A stretch of 64,000 nucleotides of DNA from positions 2,046,001 through 2,110,000 of the forward strand of contig NC_063012.1 of NCBI RefSeq assembly GCF_020509005.1, read 5' to 3'. The notes beneath the pieces are model-generated. The model did not search any database and was not told where the DNA came from. It saw only the letters and a program-made list of their open reading frames with translations. This stretch comes from Fulvia fulva (taxonomy: Eukaryota > Ascomycota > Dothideomycetes > Mycosphaerellales > Mycosphaerellaceae). Both the position numbers and the translations under genes were made by a program. Below, in pieces: positions 35,325 through 46,060 of the stretch; position 1 is the stretch's first letter, and each line of letters begins with the position of its first letter.

Positions 35325-35329
35325 CTAGC
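35325..35329 (+). repeat. Target-site duplication of G1, right copy
   Basis: ctagc, as at 25252-25256. Confidence 0.75.
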
Positions 35330-36964
35330 GACGTAGCTTCGCTACGGCTACGCCTTACCGACGGTAAAATAGTAGCTATCTATAACGCCTATAACTAGTA
35401 CTCTATACCGGGCTCGATAGAAGACGATAGCTAGTTAGCTACTCTCTACTAGCTCTAAGGAGCCCTCTAAGAGAACGCCGATATATATATCCTAGTTAGT
35501 AACCTTAACCTCTACTACCCGAGATAGGGAGGCGATAGCGTACTCTCGGCCTATAACGCCGCTAATATACTTATCGGCCTAATAGAAGTATCCGGCCTTA
35601 ACCTAGTACTCCTAGTAGGTTTAGTTACGTACTAATAGTAAAATACGACCTAGACGCTTAACCTAACCTTCGCGACCTAATAGTTAGCCTAGCGGATAGT
35701 CTTCTACGATACGGACCTAGAACTTAATACCGGCTACCTAGACTATATAGCTATCCGTACGACATTCGATATAGTATACCTATAAGCGCTACTAGCCCTC
35801 GAACCGCGGCCCTAGTAGAAGCGTATAGACTAGAAGGAGGTTAATAAGGCCCTAAAGGAACAAGTAACGGCCCTCCTACCGCCGTTACCCCTCTACTTAG
35901 AGACGGAACTCGACGCGGTAGTAGAGAACCTATAGTAGTATATCGCGGGAGTAATCTAGGATAGGATTCCCCTAGCCCGACCCTCTAAGTACGCGTCGCT
36001 AGCCTAGTTATAGGAATACGTAGACGTAGTCCGCTCTACGGTAGCGGCGAGGCGCTAGTAGAAGGAGACGAAATAGAACGCTATATACGCCTAATACCGC
36101 CGATTAGATAATAAGAAGAGTAGGATTATCCGGCCCTAGGGTAATATCGCGTAGCGCGACGCTATTAGGGAAGCTTAGGAGACTAGAGTAAGGTCTAGAA
36201 GCTCGCTAAGTAGGCGCGTACGAGAAAGCCGGGGACGCCGCCGCTACTACTAAAATTCCCGCCTATCTATAATAGATAAGGGATCCTCTAGGATACCTAG
36301 TAAGGTAGAGCCGACGTATTAGTAGAAGCGTTCTTCCCTTCTCCGGTTACGGCTCGGCTCGACGATATCGAGGGCTTCGTATACCTAATAGAGCTCGAGA
36401 CTAGCTAAGAGGTAATAGAGGCGGAGGTACTAATAGTACTAAAAGTAGCGCTACTAGATAAGGCCCCTAGACCGGATAAGATCCTAAATCGATTCCTTGA
36501 ATACTACCGCTAGACGCTCGCTCCGTACCTCGCGAGGCTATTTATAATATACCTCCGGTAGTCCTACGTACCGACCTCTTCCCGGTACTCGAGTATAGTC
36601 GTCCTCCGTAAGGAGGGTAAGGCTAGATACGACGTCGGGAAGGCCTACCGCCCGATAGCTCTACTAAGTACGATCGGGAAGGCGCTAGAGCGTATCGCGG
36701 CCGACCGTATCTCTAAGCTAGCCGAGGAGTACTAGCTCCTCCCGGCCGAGTAGATAGGAGCCCGGCTAGGGCGGTCTACTACGACGGCCCTAGAACTCGT
36801 TACGGAGTAGGTCTATATAATATAGGTAATACGCTAATAATAGGTCGCTACCCTACTATTACTCGATATCTTAGAGGCGTTCGATAAGGTCTCCTATACT
36901 AGACTACTTTATAACCTCCGGGCGAAAGGTATACCTAGTTAGCTCGTCCGTAGTAGTTAAAAGC
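35330..36964 (+). mobile_element. LINE family E, 3' part: rest of endonuclease and start of RT (decayed)
   Basis: This continues ORF2 from 25251. Near 35500 it reads ILVSNLNLYYPR*GGDS, the endonuclease GDFN..HP.WG.D core after mutation. An RT N-terminus follows near 36440-36900, with KAPGPD-like and PIALLSTIGKALE-like segments (ending YRPIALLSTIGKALERI near 36650). It is cut by the 5' end of D4 at about 36965 and is not seen again, so the RT core is missing. Confidence 0.6.
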
Positions 36965-37486
36965 GGAACATCGACGAGGACTATTTATTCGATAGCCCTT
37001 ATTAAGACTAGTAATCTACTTAAATAGTAGCGACCCGCCTACGCTAGTAGCGGCGTAATCGTAGTATAAAGAACCCTAAAACTAAGGTTCGATTCCCCTA
37101 AAGGTAGACCCTAGAGTTACGGAGTTACGGAGGACTACTACCTAATTAGAAAGCGCGACCTCACCCCGAATAGTAGCGAAGGATAGTAACTAACAAGAGC
37201 TATAGCCTTACGAACATTCTATACTAAGAGCTAAACCGGGGAATAAACTAAGAAAAAATCTAGGATATAAGCTAAGGCCTACTATATAGAAAGTAGAGGC
37301 TAACAATAAACAATATAGCGTAGACGACCCTATATACGGAGGCGGAAAACTTACTAGAGGATAACAAATACCTAGCCCGAGTATATAAGAACACTATAGT
37401 ATAGCTACTAGTAGCGCTAAAAGCGCTATTATACTAAATCCCGAAGACAATCTAATAAGTAATATAGAGGTTAGCCTAGAGACTAA
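36965..37486 (+). mobile_element. LINE family D, copy D4, 5' segment
   Basis: The same leader and ORF1 start as D1 and D3. The leader contains ggttcgattcc near 37087, a match to a pol III B box. The segment is interrupted by D5 within the same short region where element A interrupts D1. Confidence 0.72.
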
Positions 37487-37502
37487 CTATATAGGTAATA
37501 GT
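37487..37502 (+). repeat. Target-site duplication of LINE D5, left copy
   Basis: ctatataggtaatagt, repeated with one mismatch at 38076-38091. Confidence 0.65.
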
Positions 37503-38075
37503 CTAGTACGTATCTCCTAAACAGGTAGGCCCTTAATCTAATATGTTCGATCTAAATTAGGTCCGAATATATTAGATTAAGGGCCTACTTATTTAGGAGA
37601 CGCGTACTAGACATCTATAGCCTAGCCTACTAGTATAGCTACCTATCGTAAAACCTAGAATATATACTACTACGATACCCGTATTAGGTAAGAGGTAGGG
37701 GAAATTAGGGGTACTAAGCGGGAAGGAGAGACTATAAGTCAATTATTAGAGACAAAGGTAATATTCGCCGAATCTCTCGGTAGATACTATAGTAGGGATA
37801 CCTCTAGTAGTTTAGCCTCGCGAGCGAGACGGAGGAGTAGATAGACAAGAGGCGGAAGCGAGGGGGGTTATAGATAGGGTAGTCATTAGGGCAGGCCTAT
37901 AACACTAGCGTACCCCTAATAAGGGAAATTTAAGACGATAACGAGGAGGAAAAGACAGGCGGGAAGGAGGAGGGGTTTTTACTAATACGGTTTCCCCTCT
38001 ATATATACAAAAACAAGATAGTATAGCTATATAGGCCAAAGGGCACTATAATAGCTTAATGAAATATCTATCTAT
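37503..38075 (+). mobile_element. LINE family D, copy D5: short 3' fragment with a snap-back inverted 5' end
   Basis: A 573-bp insertion holding the last part of family D ORF2, the 3' UTR and the ATCT tail. Its first 48 or so bases (37503-37550) are the reverse complement of 37563-37610, so the 5' end folds back on itself. It is a 5'-truncated copy with a template-switch or twin-priming end. Confidence 0.75.
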
Positions 38076-38091
38076 CTATATAGGTAGTAGT
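38076..38091 (+). repeat. Target-site duplication of LINE D5, right copy
   Basis: ctatataggtagtagt, 15 of 16 bases as at 37487-37502. Confidence 0.65.
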
Positions 38092-39990
38092 AGTAGTAGG
38101 TAAGAATTAACCCCCTACGAAGGTAAGTAATACGGTACGCCTATATATTACTAATCCGGCGGAGAAATAAGAAATCGTAGCCCTAATAAGTAAGGAGATT
38201 GTTAATAGAATCGGCTAAAAGGAGGTAGTTAGAGCGAAGGTAGAGGTAATAGGCGTAGTAAGACTCTTTACCGTATAGAGGCTAATAGACGAAAGCTAGA
38301 GACCTATAAGAAGTGGACTACTAAAGTCGCGAAGTCGGTACGAGTCTCCTACTAATAGTATACCGTTATCGCCTACGGGGTCCCTAGGACATTTAAGGTC
38401 GAAGACCTTCCCTACCTCTAAGTATAGAACTAGAATATATCTCTAGAAGTACGACTAACGAAGGCGGTATAGCTATATAAGATAGTAGACCGAGAGAAGA
38501 CGTATTTATCGCTTATTATCTAGGTAGAGATAGCGGAATAAGCTAACTAGATACTAGATAATAGGCTATTCTAGAACTACGAGAGAATAGACACGGAGAT
38601 CTATTAGAGCAGCTATAGGGTACTATAATACTTCCAATGCTAACAGTACGGTCATATAGCCCTAAAATGCGGGGAGAAGACCCTAAGGTGTCCTTACTAC
38701 GTAGGCCCACACTAGGGAAGGGAATGCCTAAAAAAGGAGAGTAGGTACGTATACTACGGTAGAAGGCACCTAGCGTATTTAAGCTAATACCCGGCTAGAA
38801 TAGTAGTATAAGAACGAGCGAGATAAGCAAGGATCTCTATACTAGCTAGGTACCCCTAACGATAGTAGGAGGGACCTACCGTATATAAGGGCTTCGGGCC
38901 GAGCAAAAGGAAGAGGGTAGAAGAGACGAATAAGGGAACCTAACCGTAAACATATCTACCTCCCGGTAGGCCTCGACACCTTAACCGGGCTACTAACGAA
39001 CTAGGCTAAATACGAATCTTTAGGGCGCCCTAGCGGCCCTAGAGCTAGCCGGATAGCGGGATAGAGGCTTAGGAGATATATTCGGTTAGTACGGAAATAG
39101 ACCTTACGGATAATAAATAATACTATACGACGACATTACTATCGTATAGTATAACGTAAACAAAGTAGGGACAAGGTCTAGCGCTACTTTCTATAAGAGC
39201 TAGACTCGCTATAGTACTACGTTATTACGGTATAGGGACTATAGATCAACCCCTACGTAGGACTCCTAGCTATATGTAATAACCGGAGATACTATACCGT
39301 AATCGCGGGCTAACGAGGCGTTATCCCGAGGATATATATATACGTAAGTAAGACTATAGACCTTAAGTCGTAGAAGGTTATACTACCGTAGTAGGGCAAC
39401 CTAGGAGACATAATATTAATCTAGATCGATACGATATAAGGCTCTATCTAGATCTATAACGTCTATAACCCGCTACTACGGGGTCGGATAAGTAGGGAAC
39501 TAGGAACCCTCGCCTATCTAGAGCGGACCCTAAGCTAAGATACGAAGTAAGTACTCCTCGGCGACTTTAACCTCTACTACCTATAGTAGGGACTCGAATT
39601 CACTCCCCCGTACGCGTTTCTAGGGGGAAAGCTACTAGATATAACTATACGCTACGGAATAGCCTTAGTAATACTAAAGGGAATAGAGACGTAGAAGGCC
39701 TATATAAGTATAAGTATAATCGACCTATACTTTCTATTACGAGAACTTAAAGAGAGACTGGTCTAATGCCGACCGAACTACACGCTAGAGGCCTCCTTAG
39801 ACTTTATCCCTATTTAAACTACGCTAGGGGTGAAGGCGATAGAGGAGCTAGTAAGCGAACTACGCCGTAACTAGAAGAAGGTACGCTAGGACGATATAAG
39901 AGGCTTCCTAATAGCGAACCTACTATAGTATAGAGAACTCGAGACGATAGCTTAGCTAGATTAAGCAGCAGAATAGATTACCTCGGTTAT
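38092..39990 (+). mobile_element. LINE D4, continuation: ORF1 and endonuclease part of ORF2 (decayed)
   Basis: Aligned with D1 from about 6890 and D3 from about 9910. The zinc-knuckle region near 38630-38710 keeps several CpA/TpG sites that are lost in D1. The endonuclease core LGDFNLYYL lies near 39560. It stops at the TAGA tail of LINE B and does not resume beyond B. Confidence 0.72.
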
Positions 39991-39992
39991 AT

Positions 39993-40188
39993 AGATAGAT
40001 AGATGATTCATTTACCCGTTGTGGTACCCTCCGGCCTATGCGGGTTTATGTCTATATATGTTACTACATAAGGTAGGAAACCTATTCCTAGGTAAAAACC
40101 TCCTCTCCTTCTCTAATAGCTTCCTTGCCATGAGTTCTCAGTTTTCCTTCCATTAGGGTGCACTAGTGTCATGGTGGTTAGCCTCTGA
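39993..40188 (-). other. 3' UTR and tail of LINE B
   Basis: It contains the shared LINE terminal motif (plus strand 40013-40055: cccgttgtgg, taccctccggcctatgcggg) next to the TAGA repeat. Confidence 0.75.
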
Positions 40189-40500
40189 CTACCTTGTCTG
40201 CAACCCTAGAGTTGTCCCCCTCTTCCTGCTCTCCTCCTCCTTCTTTCTCTCCTCAATCCATCTCTCTGTTTCCCTAGTAAGAGAGAACTGCTCCAAAAAT
40301 CCTTGGTGGATGATCCACCTTGTAATTCTCTGGAGGTCTCCCTTATTGCTGATCATGGCTTGGAAGTTTCTGTTCCTTGCCCTTGCCCTCCATTCACCTC
40401 TCCCTGTACTCCATTCTTTGCAAACCAGAAGTCTATGTTCGACATTCTGGGACAGGTAGCCGCATGGGCAACTCTTGTCTTCGATACCTAGGACTTTTCT
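40189..40500 (-). pseudogene. LINE B ORF2 C-terminal remnant downstream of the amber codon
   Basis: In the ORF2 frame, 103 sense codons follow the TAG and end at TAG 40191-40189. They hold the CPCG..H..C zinc-binding segment and a charged Arg/Glu tail. A has the same segment in the same place. It would be translated only by read-through. Confidence 0.8.
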
Positions 40501-43500
40501 CTAATATAGGTATACCCTAACTCCGATATGTTTAGAGCGGATTTGTATTGCTATGCTTGCTTCTGACCTAGTCAGGTCTGAGTACAGTAGGTAGTTGTGG
40601 CCACCAAACTGTTGGAGTGCCTTTGGGGTTCCTGGCCTCTGTGGGTTTCTTGTCCATTCAGTCTTCCAGAGGAGTCCTGCCATCCTTTCAGCTAGAGACT
40701 GTTGCTTCTTCCCTTGGCTGGCTGCTGATTCTCTCCCCTGAGCCCCTCTGTCCTGTTCCTGCTGGGCTAGGTGCAGCTGTTCTGTTAGTTCTTTGAACTT
40801 CTGCAGGTCCTGCTGCTTCTGTGGGGCTGGATTGGGTCTTGCTTGTCTGTGCCTTCTTGTGCACTGGCTCCTGATTTTGTTGACTGCCTTCTGGATTACT
40901 AGCTGGGCTGGGTATGCAGACGTCTTTCCTGCATACTGGTATCTCAACCCTTGAAGGTAGAGCTTGGCTGGTGGGGAGCCAGACTCCATTTCGACCACCC
41001 TTGTTGGAGTTGACTTGTATGCTCCAAGCACCTTTTTCAGACAGGAGACTTGGGCTCTGCTGATAGGATCTGCAATTCTCTTTGGGATCTTGTCTTGGGC
41101 TGACCAGATCTGGGCTCCATATAGCATAGCTGGCTTCACAATGGCCTTGTACATAACCTTTGCTTTCGCAAATGTGGCTCCCCATGTGGAGGCTGTAAGC
41201 CTGTCAATTGATTGCCTGTTGTTGTCTGCTCTTGCCTGTGCTTTCTTGACCTGTGGTCCCCAGCTGAGCTTTGGATCCATCCATATTCCTAGCACCCTTA
41301 ATTCACTTGAGGGTTCTGTTGTGTGTCCCTGAATAGTGATTGGGGCTTGCATATTGTGTCTGTTTCTGGCTCTACTGAAGTGGATGAGTTGATACTTCTC
41401 TGGGGCAAATCTGGCTCCATGTTTCCTGGCCCATTCCTCACATTCCTTGTGTTTCTTCTGCAAGATTCTGCAGTTCTCTTCTGTGCTGTCTGACCAGGCT
41501 AGGATGTTTGTGTCATCTACAAACCCTGAGGCTGATGTGTTTCTGGAGTTTAGCTTTGCTGGCAGGTCTGCCATAAAGAGGAGAAACAGGATTGGAGACA
41601 TTGTTGATCCCTGTGGGATTCCTGTCTCTGTAGGCATGCTGTCAGATTTGTATCTGCCCAGTCTTAGTCTTGTGGTTCTGCCTCTGAGGAAGGACTGGAT
41701 AAACTGGACTGTCCAGTTAGGGATAGCCTTCTGTTTCAGGATGTGGATCAGCCTCTGGTGTGAGACATTGTCAAAGGCTCCTGATATGTCTAGTGAGAGG
41801 AGTGTGGCTGCTTTGTTGTTCCCAAAGTGCCATAGGGTCTTGATCTGCTCTGTGATAAGTTCCACAGCTGTTAGTGTTGATCTTTGTTTCCTGCCTCCCA
41901 TCTGTTCTTCAGGAAGGATTCCATGTTCTTCAGCTAGGTTTGTCAGCCTTTCTGCTATGATCTTTTCCAGGAGTTTGCCTAGTGTGTTGAGCAAGGCAAT
42001 AGGTCTGTATGCCTTTAGCTTTGTGTAGTCCTCTTTCTGTGGTTTTCTCAAGACCACAGTCAGTGACTCCTTGAAGTGTTTAGGGCAGTGTCCTTGGGCC
42101 ATGCACTGTGAAAAGATGTTTGACAGTGCAGGGGAGATCTGGTCCTTGCATGTCTTAATGAACAAGTTTGGAATCCCATCTGGTCCTGGGGCCTTGTTTC
42201 CTGAGAGTGTCTTAATGATGCTCTTGATCTCTCCCTCTCCCACTGTGCAGGATTGCTCTAGTGGTGTTGGATACACACTGCCCTCCAGATCCTGCAGGTC
42301 AGCTTCTACCTGTGTGCCAAAGAAATGTTTCCCCAATGCCTGTGCCTTTCCTGGGAGAGTGTGTTGGATTACTCCTTCCTGGTCTTCAATGTTTGGAAAC
42401 TGGGGCAGCATGTTTCTGTCCTGTGTGGGTTGTCTTGCCCACTTTGCTAGTTTCCACATCTTCTCAGGATTCTGGGTAATGGATCCAACTGTTGACCTCC
42501 ACTCCAGCATCTTGTCCCTCTTGATCTGGGCCTTCTTGTCTCTGGTTGCCTGGTTGTATCTGTCCCATGCTTCCTGGGAGTGGCTCTGGGTAAGGGCTCT
42601 CCTGGCCTGCCTGGCTGCCTTGACCTTCTCTGAGCATTCCTTTGTCCAGAATGGCTTCTGGTACAGTGACTGTTTCTTTTCTCTGGTGTGGGCTGCCGCA
42701 GTTTCCTGCATTGTTCTAACCAGTTCTGCCACTGCTTGGTCTATGTCTAAGGCTGTTTCCAGTCTCCTGGTCTCTAGTCCAGCTAGCTTCTGTTCCAGGT
42801 CTTGTCTGATCTGTTCCCAGTTGGCTGCCTTCCAGGCCAGCTGAGGTTCTAGGTCTCCTTCCTGCTGTGTCTGTGTTTCAAACTCCACCTGAATTGGGAG
42901 GTGATCTGATGAGGACTCCAAGTCCTGGTTAACCCAGCATCTGGTGACCTTCTGCTGCAGGTCATGTGATGCAAAGCACAGGTCAATGGTGCTTGAGCTT
43001 GCTCTCTGTGACCAGGTAGTTAGGCCCTTTGGGGTAACTAGGTGCATGTTGTTGCTTTGGGTAGTGGAGAGGAGTCTGTTAGCTAGGAAGTGATGGGCAG
43101 GTGCAAAGTCTGATCCCCATGTAGGATGGTGCAAGTTGAAGTCTCCCAGCACGATGTGTTGGGAGTCACTCTGCAGGATGTCTGGCAGCTGTTGTAGTGT
43201 GCCCAGCTGGGTACTGCTTCTGGAGCTGGGGGGTGGGTTGTATACACTGTGGATGTGGATGCTGCCTTGGTTGGTGTTGAGTCTGACTGAGGTGATGTCT
43301 CCCCCTTCCTGTTGGATTTGTTCCCAGCTGTCTGTTGCCATCTCTTTGCTGATATACATGCATGTTCTAGGGGTGCCTTGTTTGGCTAGGAGTGTGTGAT
43401 ACCTTGGGTCGTTAGCAGTAGATGGTCTGTTAGATTTGCTGTTGATCCAAGGTTCCTGGACTGCAATAACTAGGTGTTTCTTTGGGTCCAGTGCTTGGAG

Positions 43501-43575
43501 AAAGCTTCTCTGGACCTTGTGCTGGCTTTTGTTGACGTTGTACTGGATAGTGGTAAGATTAGGTGTCTCAATCAT
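40501..43575 (-). CDS. LINE B ORF2: AP endonuclease - reverse transcriptase, truncated by one amber codon
   Basis: It starts at ATG 43575, three bases after the ORF1 stop, and is open for 1024 codons to TAG at 40503-40501. The same frame then continues to a natural stop at 40189-40191, so the full protein would be 1128 residues. Residues 1-230 form the AP endonuclease (QEPW at 40-43, GDFNLHHPTWGSDF at 144-157, SSDH at 222-225). The RT follows: LDISGAFDNVS at 595-605, GIPQGS at 652-657 and the catalytic FVDD at 685-688. The segment after the amber holds CPCGYLSQNVEHRLLVC, a zinc-binding motif also in A and C. The amber replaces Gln of A (LHQRRVLG against LY*RKVLG). The product nicks DNA and carries out target-primed reverse transcription. 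The RT and endonuclease domains look intact. Confidence 0.92.
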   Translation of the reverse strand: MIETPNLTTIQYNVNKSQHKVQRSFLQALDPKKHLVIAVQEPWINSKSNRPSTANDPRYHTLLAKQGTPRTCMYISKEMATDSWEQIQQEGGDITSVRLNTNQGSIHIHSVYNPPPSSRSSTQLGTLQQLPDILQSDSQHIVLGDFNLHHPTWGSDFAPAHHFLANRLLSTTQSNNMHLVTPKGLTTWSQRASSSTIDLCFASHDLQQKVTRCWVNQDLESSSDHLPIQVEFETQTQQEGDLEPQLAWKAANWEQIRQDLEQKLAGLETRRLETALDIDQAVAELVRTMQETAAAHTREKKQSLYQKPFWTKECSEKVKAARQARRALTQSHSQEAWDRYNQATRDKKAQIKRDKMLEWRSTVGSITQNPEKMWKLAKWARQPTQDRNMLPQFPNIEDQEGVIQHTLPGKAQALGKHFFGTQVEADLQDLEGSVYPTPLEQSCTVGEGEIKSIIKTLSGNKAPGPDGIPNLFIKTCKDQISPALSNIFSQCMAQGHCPKHFKESLTVVLRKPQKEDYTKLKAYRPIALLNTLGKLLEKIIAERLTNLAEEHGILPEEQMGGRKQRSTLTAVELITEQIKTLWHFGNNKAATLLSLDISGAFDNVSHQRLIHILKQKAIPNWTVQFIQSFLRGRTTRLRLGRYKSDSMPTETGIPQGSTMSPILFLLFMADLPAKLNSRNTSASGFVDDTNILAWSDSTEENCRILQKKHKECEEWARKHGARFAPEKYQLIHFSRARNRHNMQAPITIQGHTTEPSSELRVLGIWMDPKLSWGPQVKKAQARADNNRQSIDRLTASTWGATFAKAKVMYKAIVKPAMLYGAQIWSAQDKIPKRIADPISRAQVSCLKKVLGAYKSTPTRVVEMESGSPPAKLYLQGLRYQYAGKTSAYPAQLVIQKAVNKIRSQCTRRHRQARPNPAPQKQQDLQKFKELTEQLHLAQQEQDRGAQGRESAASQGKKQQSLAERMAGLLWKTEWTRNPQRPGTPKALQQFGGHNYLLYSDLTRSEASIAIQIRSKHIGVRVYLY

Positions 43576-43578
43576 GAC

Positions 43579-44844
43579 TCATCCATGCTGGTCTCCTGCT
43601 GGTGTCTCCTGCTGGTCTTCTCGTGCTTCCTGCTGCTGGCTGCTATTTGGGATTGTGGTAAGGTTGAGCCTGCTTTGTGACGGGTCTCTTCCTGCAACCA
43701 CAATTGATTTTGGTCTACCCATAGCAGGGTGGCCTTGGGCCTGTGTGGTCTCTTCTGTTCTGCCTCTTTTCAGAGGGTTGTAGACAGTCCTTAGGGGTTC
43801 TTGGGTGATTGTCCCTGTCTGGAATCTGATAGGGGTGTTGATCCTGGCTTCTCTTGCCCTCCTCTTTGCCTCAATCCTAGCTGTGCAGTCTTGGGACCGG
43901 GAAGGGTGTTTCTTTCCACAGCATGCACATCTGGCTTCACTCTTTGGGGCTGTGCAATTCTGTACTTTGTGGCTACCAGCACAGTGGGAACAAGTGTCCT
44001 TTTGGCTTGGGCATCTAGTAGAGATATGACCATACTGTTGGCACTTGAAGCATTGCAGTAGTCTGTGGGTGCTTCTATGGATTTCTGTGTCCATTCTTTC
44101 GCATTCCCAGAAGATGCCCTTGTCAAGCACGGTGTTTGCCTGTTCTACAGTGCCTATCCAGAGCACTAGAGAAGACTCTCTCTTTGTGTCCTTTGTCTTT
44201 CTGTTGACCTATGCTGCTTTTGTGATCTGTAGCCCTGGGCATACAGCCTGGTTCTGGTCCTGCAGCCTCTTAAGGTCTCCTTCAATGTCAAACTTTGTGG
44301 TCATCCCATGGGCAATAACCATATTTTGTTGGTGTGAGACCTTAGCCGTCTTGCCTAGTTTGACTGTCCACTCCTTCTGTGTCTCTAGCCTCTTCCTGTC
44401 TTGCTCCTGTGCTGTGAACAGCTTAAGGACACCTCCCTTCTCTTTCCTGGCTCCAATGATGCCTTGTATCCCAATCTTCTGTATGATCTCCTTGCCTGAC
44501 AGGCCCTCAATCTCTTTCTGCTCTTGCTGGTCGGAAATGTAGATCTTGATAGCTGTTTTCTGGGGGGTAGGGTTTTGGGATGCAATTGCTGCCCAGGTTG
44601 GTTGGCTTGGTTTCTGGCCTTCCTGTGTCCTCTTCTTTGCTGCTGCTGCTACTGTCCTGTTAATGATCTGTCCTGTTTGGCTCCTTAGTGCCTTTAGCCC
44701 TCCAAGGAGCTCCAAAATCATCCCCTTAAGTGCTCTTTCTGGGTGCTCGCCATCTCCTGCCATTGCCATTGTTTCTGCCTTCCTGCAGACCTCCTTCCAC
44801 TCGTTACTCTCCTGCTCCTGGTCGTTTCCTGCGATCGCTATCAT
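43579..44844 (-). pseudogene. LINE B ORF1: zinc-knuckle RNA-binding protein, one amber codon
   Basis: One frame from ATG 44844 to TGA at 43581-43579 (421 codons) is broken by a single TAG at 44211-44209. A has Trp there (ITKTAWVKKK), so the change is TGG to TAG. Three knuckles lie at about residues 265-320: CFKCQQYGHISTRC, CSHCAGSHKVQNC and CACCGKKHPSRSQDC. The upstream part (211 residues) is Lys/Glu-rich. As it stands, translation from the first ATG would give a 211-residue protein without knuckles. A start at 44166 would give the knuckle half. Confidence 0.88.
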
Positions 44845-44857
44845 CGTGTCCCTTTGA

Positions 44858-46060
44858 GGTATACTAATAGAAGAAAGCTATAATTAGCTAAGAATATAGG
44901 AATCTTCCTCGAGTTAATCGAGTTACGGGTACCGCCGTTACTACGCTAGATAGCGGTGTTGACTAAGACTACCGTAGTGTTATTATTATCGCTAGCTACG
45001 GTAGAGGTAGCCTTCTTAGTCTTCGTTATACCTATCTTAATACTAGAGTCCTTGCCGTCGAGTAGCTTCTCGAGGGCGGACTTCTACCTCGTAGGAGGTA
45101 GTAGATATGTCGGTTCCTTAGGCTTTAGCTAAGCGATATAGTTATCGCGCTCCTTTAGCTAGGCTTATAGATCCGTAATAAACGCGGTAGTACGCTTACC
45201 TAAGCTCTACTTAGTAGCTAACTTAGTCTAGGTCGCTTCGAGTTCGCTAGCTAGATCTATATTACGACTACGTAAGTTCTTAATCTTAGCGGCCGCCTTC
45301 TTACCCAACTTCTTTAGGTAAGCAATCTTAGCTACTAAGTCCTTATCGTCCCTAAGCTCGTCGAGTATTACTTAGAGCGATACTAACTTATCCTTATACC
45401 GATTAGCCTTAGCCTATAGCCGACTCTTCTAAGTAGTTAATACCTCCCGTACCTCCTTAAGACCGAGGTAGGCGAGACGGTATTTATCTAGGACATCTAG
45501 CTAGGCTTCTAGGTTCTTAGTAACCGAGCGAGAAAGCTCCTCGGCTATAGTAATCTAGAACTCGGTAGGGTTATACCGTAGCCTATATTCTACCTCTTTA
45601 CCCTTCTAGGTAAAGTTAATCGGTATCGTATAGCGGTAGCTAAGATGTTCCTCCTTCCGCGTACGTATGCCCTATTATAAGGTCTTATCCTCTCTACCTA
45701 TACGGAGTCGAGTTTCCTTCTTAGACTAACGTCGGTTATACTTATTACGTAGTAGCTCTTAGTACTTCTAGCGCCGACGTTCTACCTCTTACTAACGAGC
45801 CTACTTAGTATCTCCGCGACCCTAAGTCTCGTTCTATATCTCTTACGCTATATTACGTAGTCGTTCTATATCTACGGTATCGTCGAAATCCGGATCCTAC
45901 TACGACTCGTCTTCTACCTCTTACTACGCTACGCTAAGTACGCCGTTCCGCTTTTATCGGGCTTCTCGGAGAAACGCCTTCGTAAGAGGGTTTAGGTTAA
46001 GTCTTAGGATAAAGGATGATTTGTCTAGTCCGATAGTCGTATTAGTACCTACGGCTATTC
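44858..46060 (-). pseudogene. Decayed gag-like coiled-coil protein
   Basis: Minus-strand reading from about 46050 gives a Lys/Glu/Arg-rich protein interrupted only by RIP-type stops. A long helix-forming stretch spans about 45180-45560 (LRDDKDLVAKIAYLKKLGKK, then AAAKIKNLRSRNIDLASELE). A globular part lies before it (SYRYTIPINFTWKGKEVEYR near 45620). I read it as the gag of another gypsy-type element, but no capsid or knuckle motif is clear. It is cut at the 5' end of LINE B; no pol is present. Confidence 0.4.

Larger units (their letters stand above)
39993..44857 (-). mobile_element. Tad1-like LINE retrotransposon B, nearly intact
   Basis: A 4.9-kb LINE with normal CpA/TpG content. Sense order: a short leader (ATG 13 nt inside), ORF1, ORF2, 3' UTR, and the TAGA/ATCT tail at 39991-40004. 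It is a clear relative of A. Only two nonsense codons are visible, and both fit RIP-type transitions. The left flank is D4 and the right flank is an unrelated gag-like sequence, and no target duplication is found. Confidence 0.9.

Noticed and set aside
37060..37115. tRNA gene suggested by a perfect B box
   Set aside because: The flanks do not form acceptor or D arms and the other D copies lack the exact box. Kept only as a finding about the LINE leader.
42071..42844. 257-codon plus-strand frame
   Set aside because: Antisense to LINE B ORF2, which has clear endonuclease and RT motifs on the other strand.
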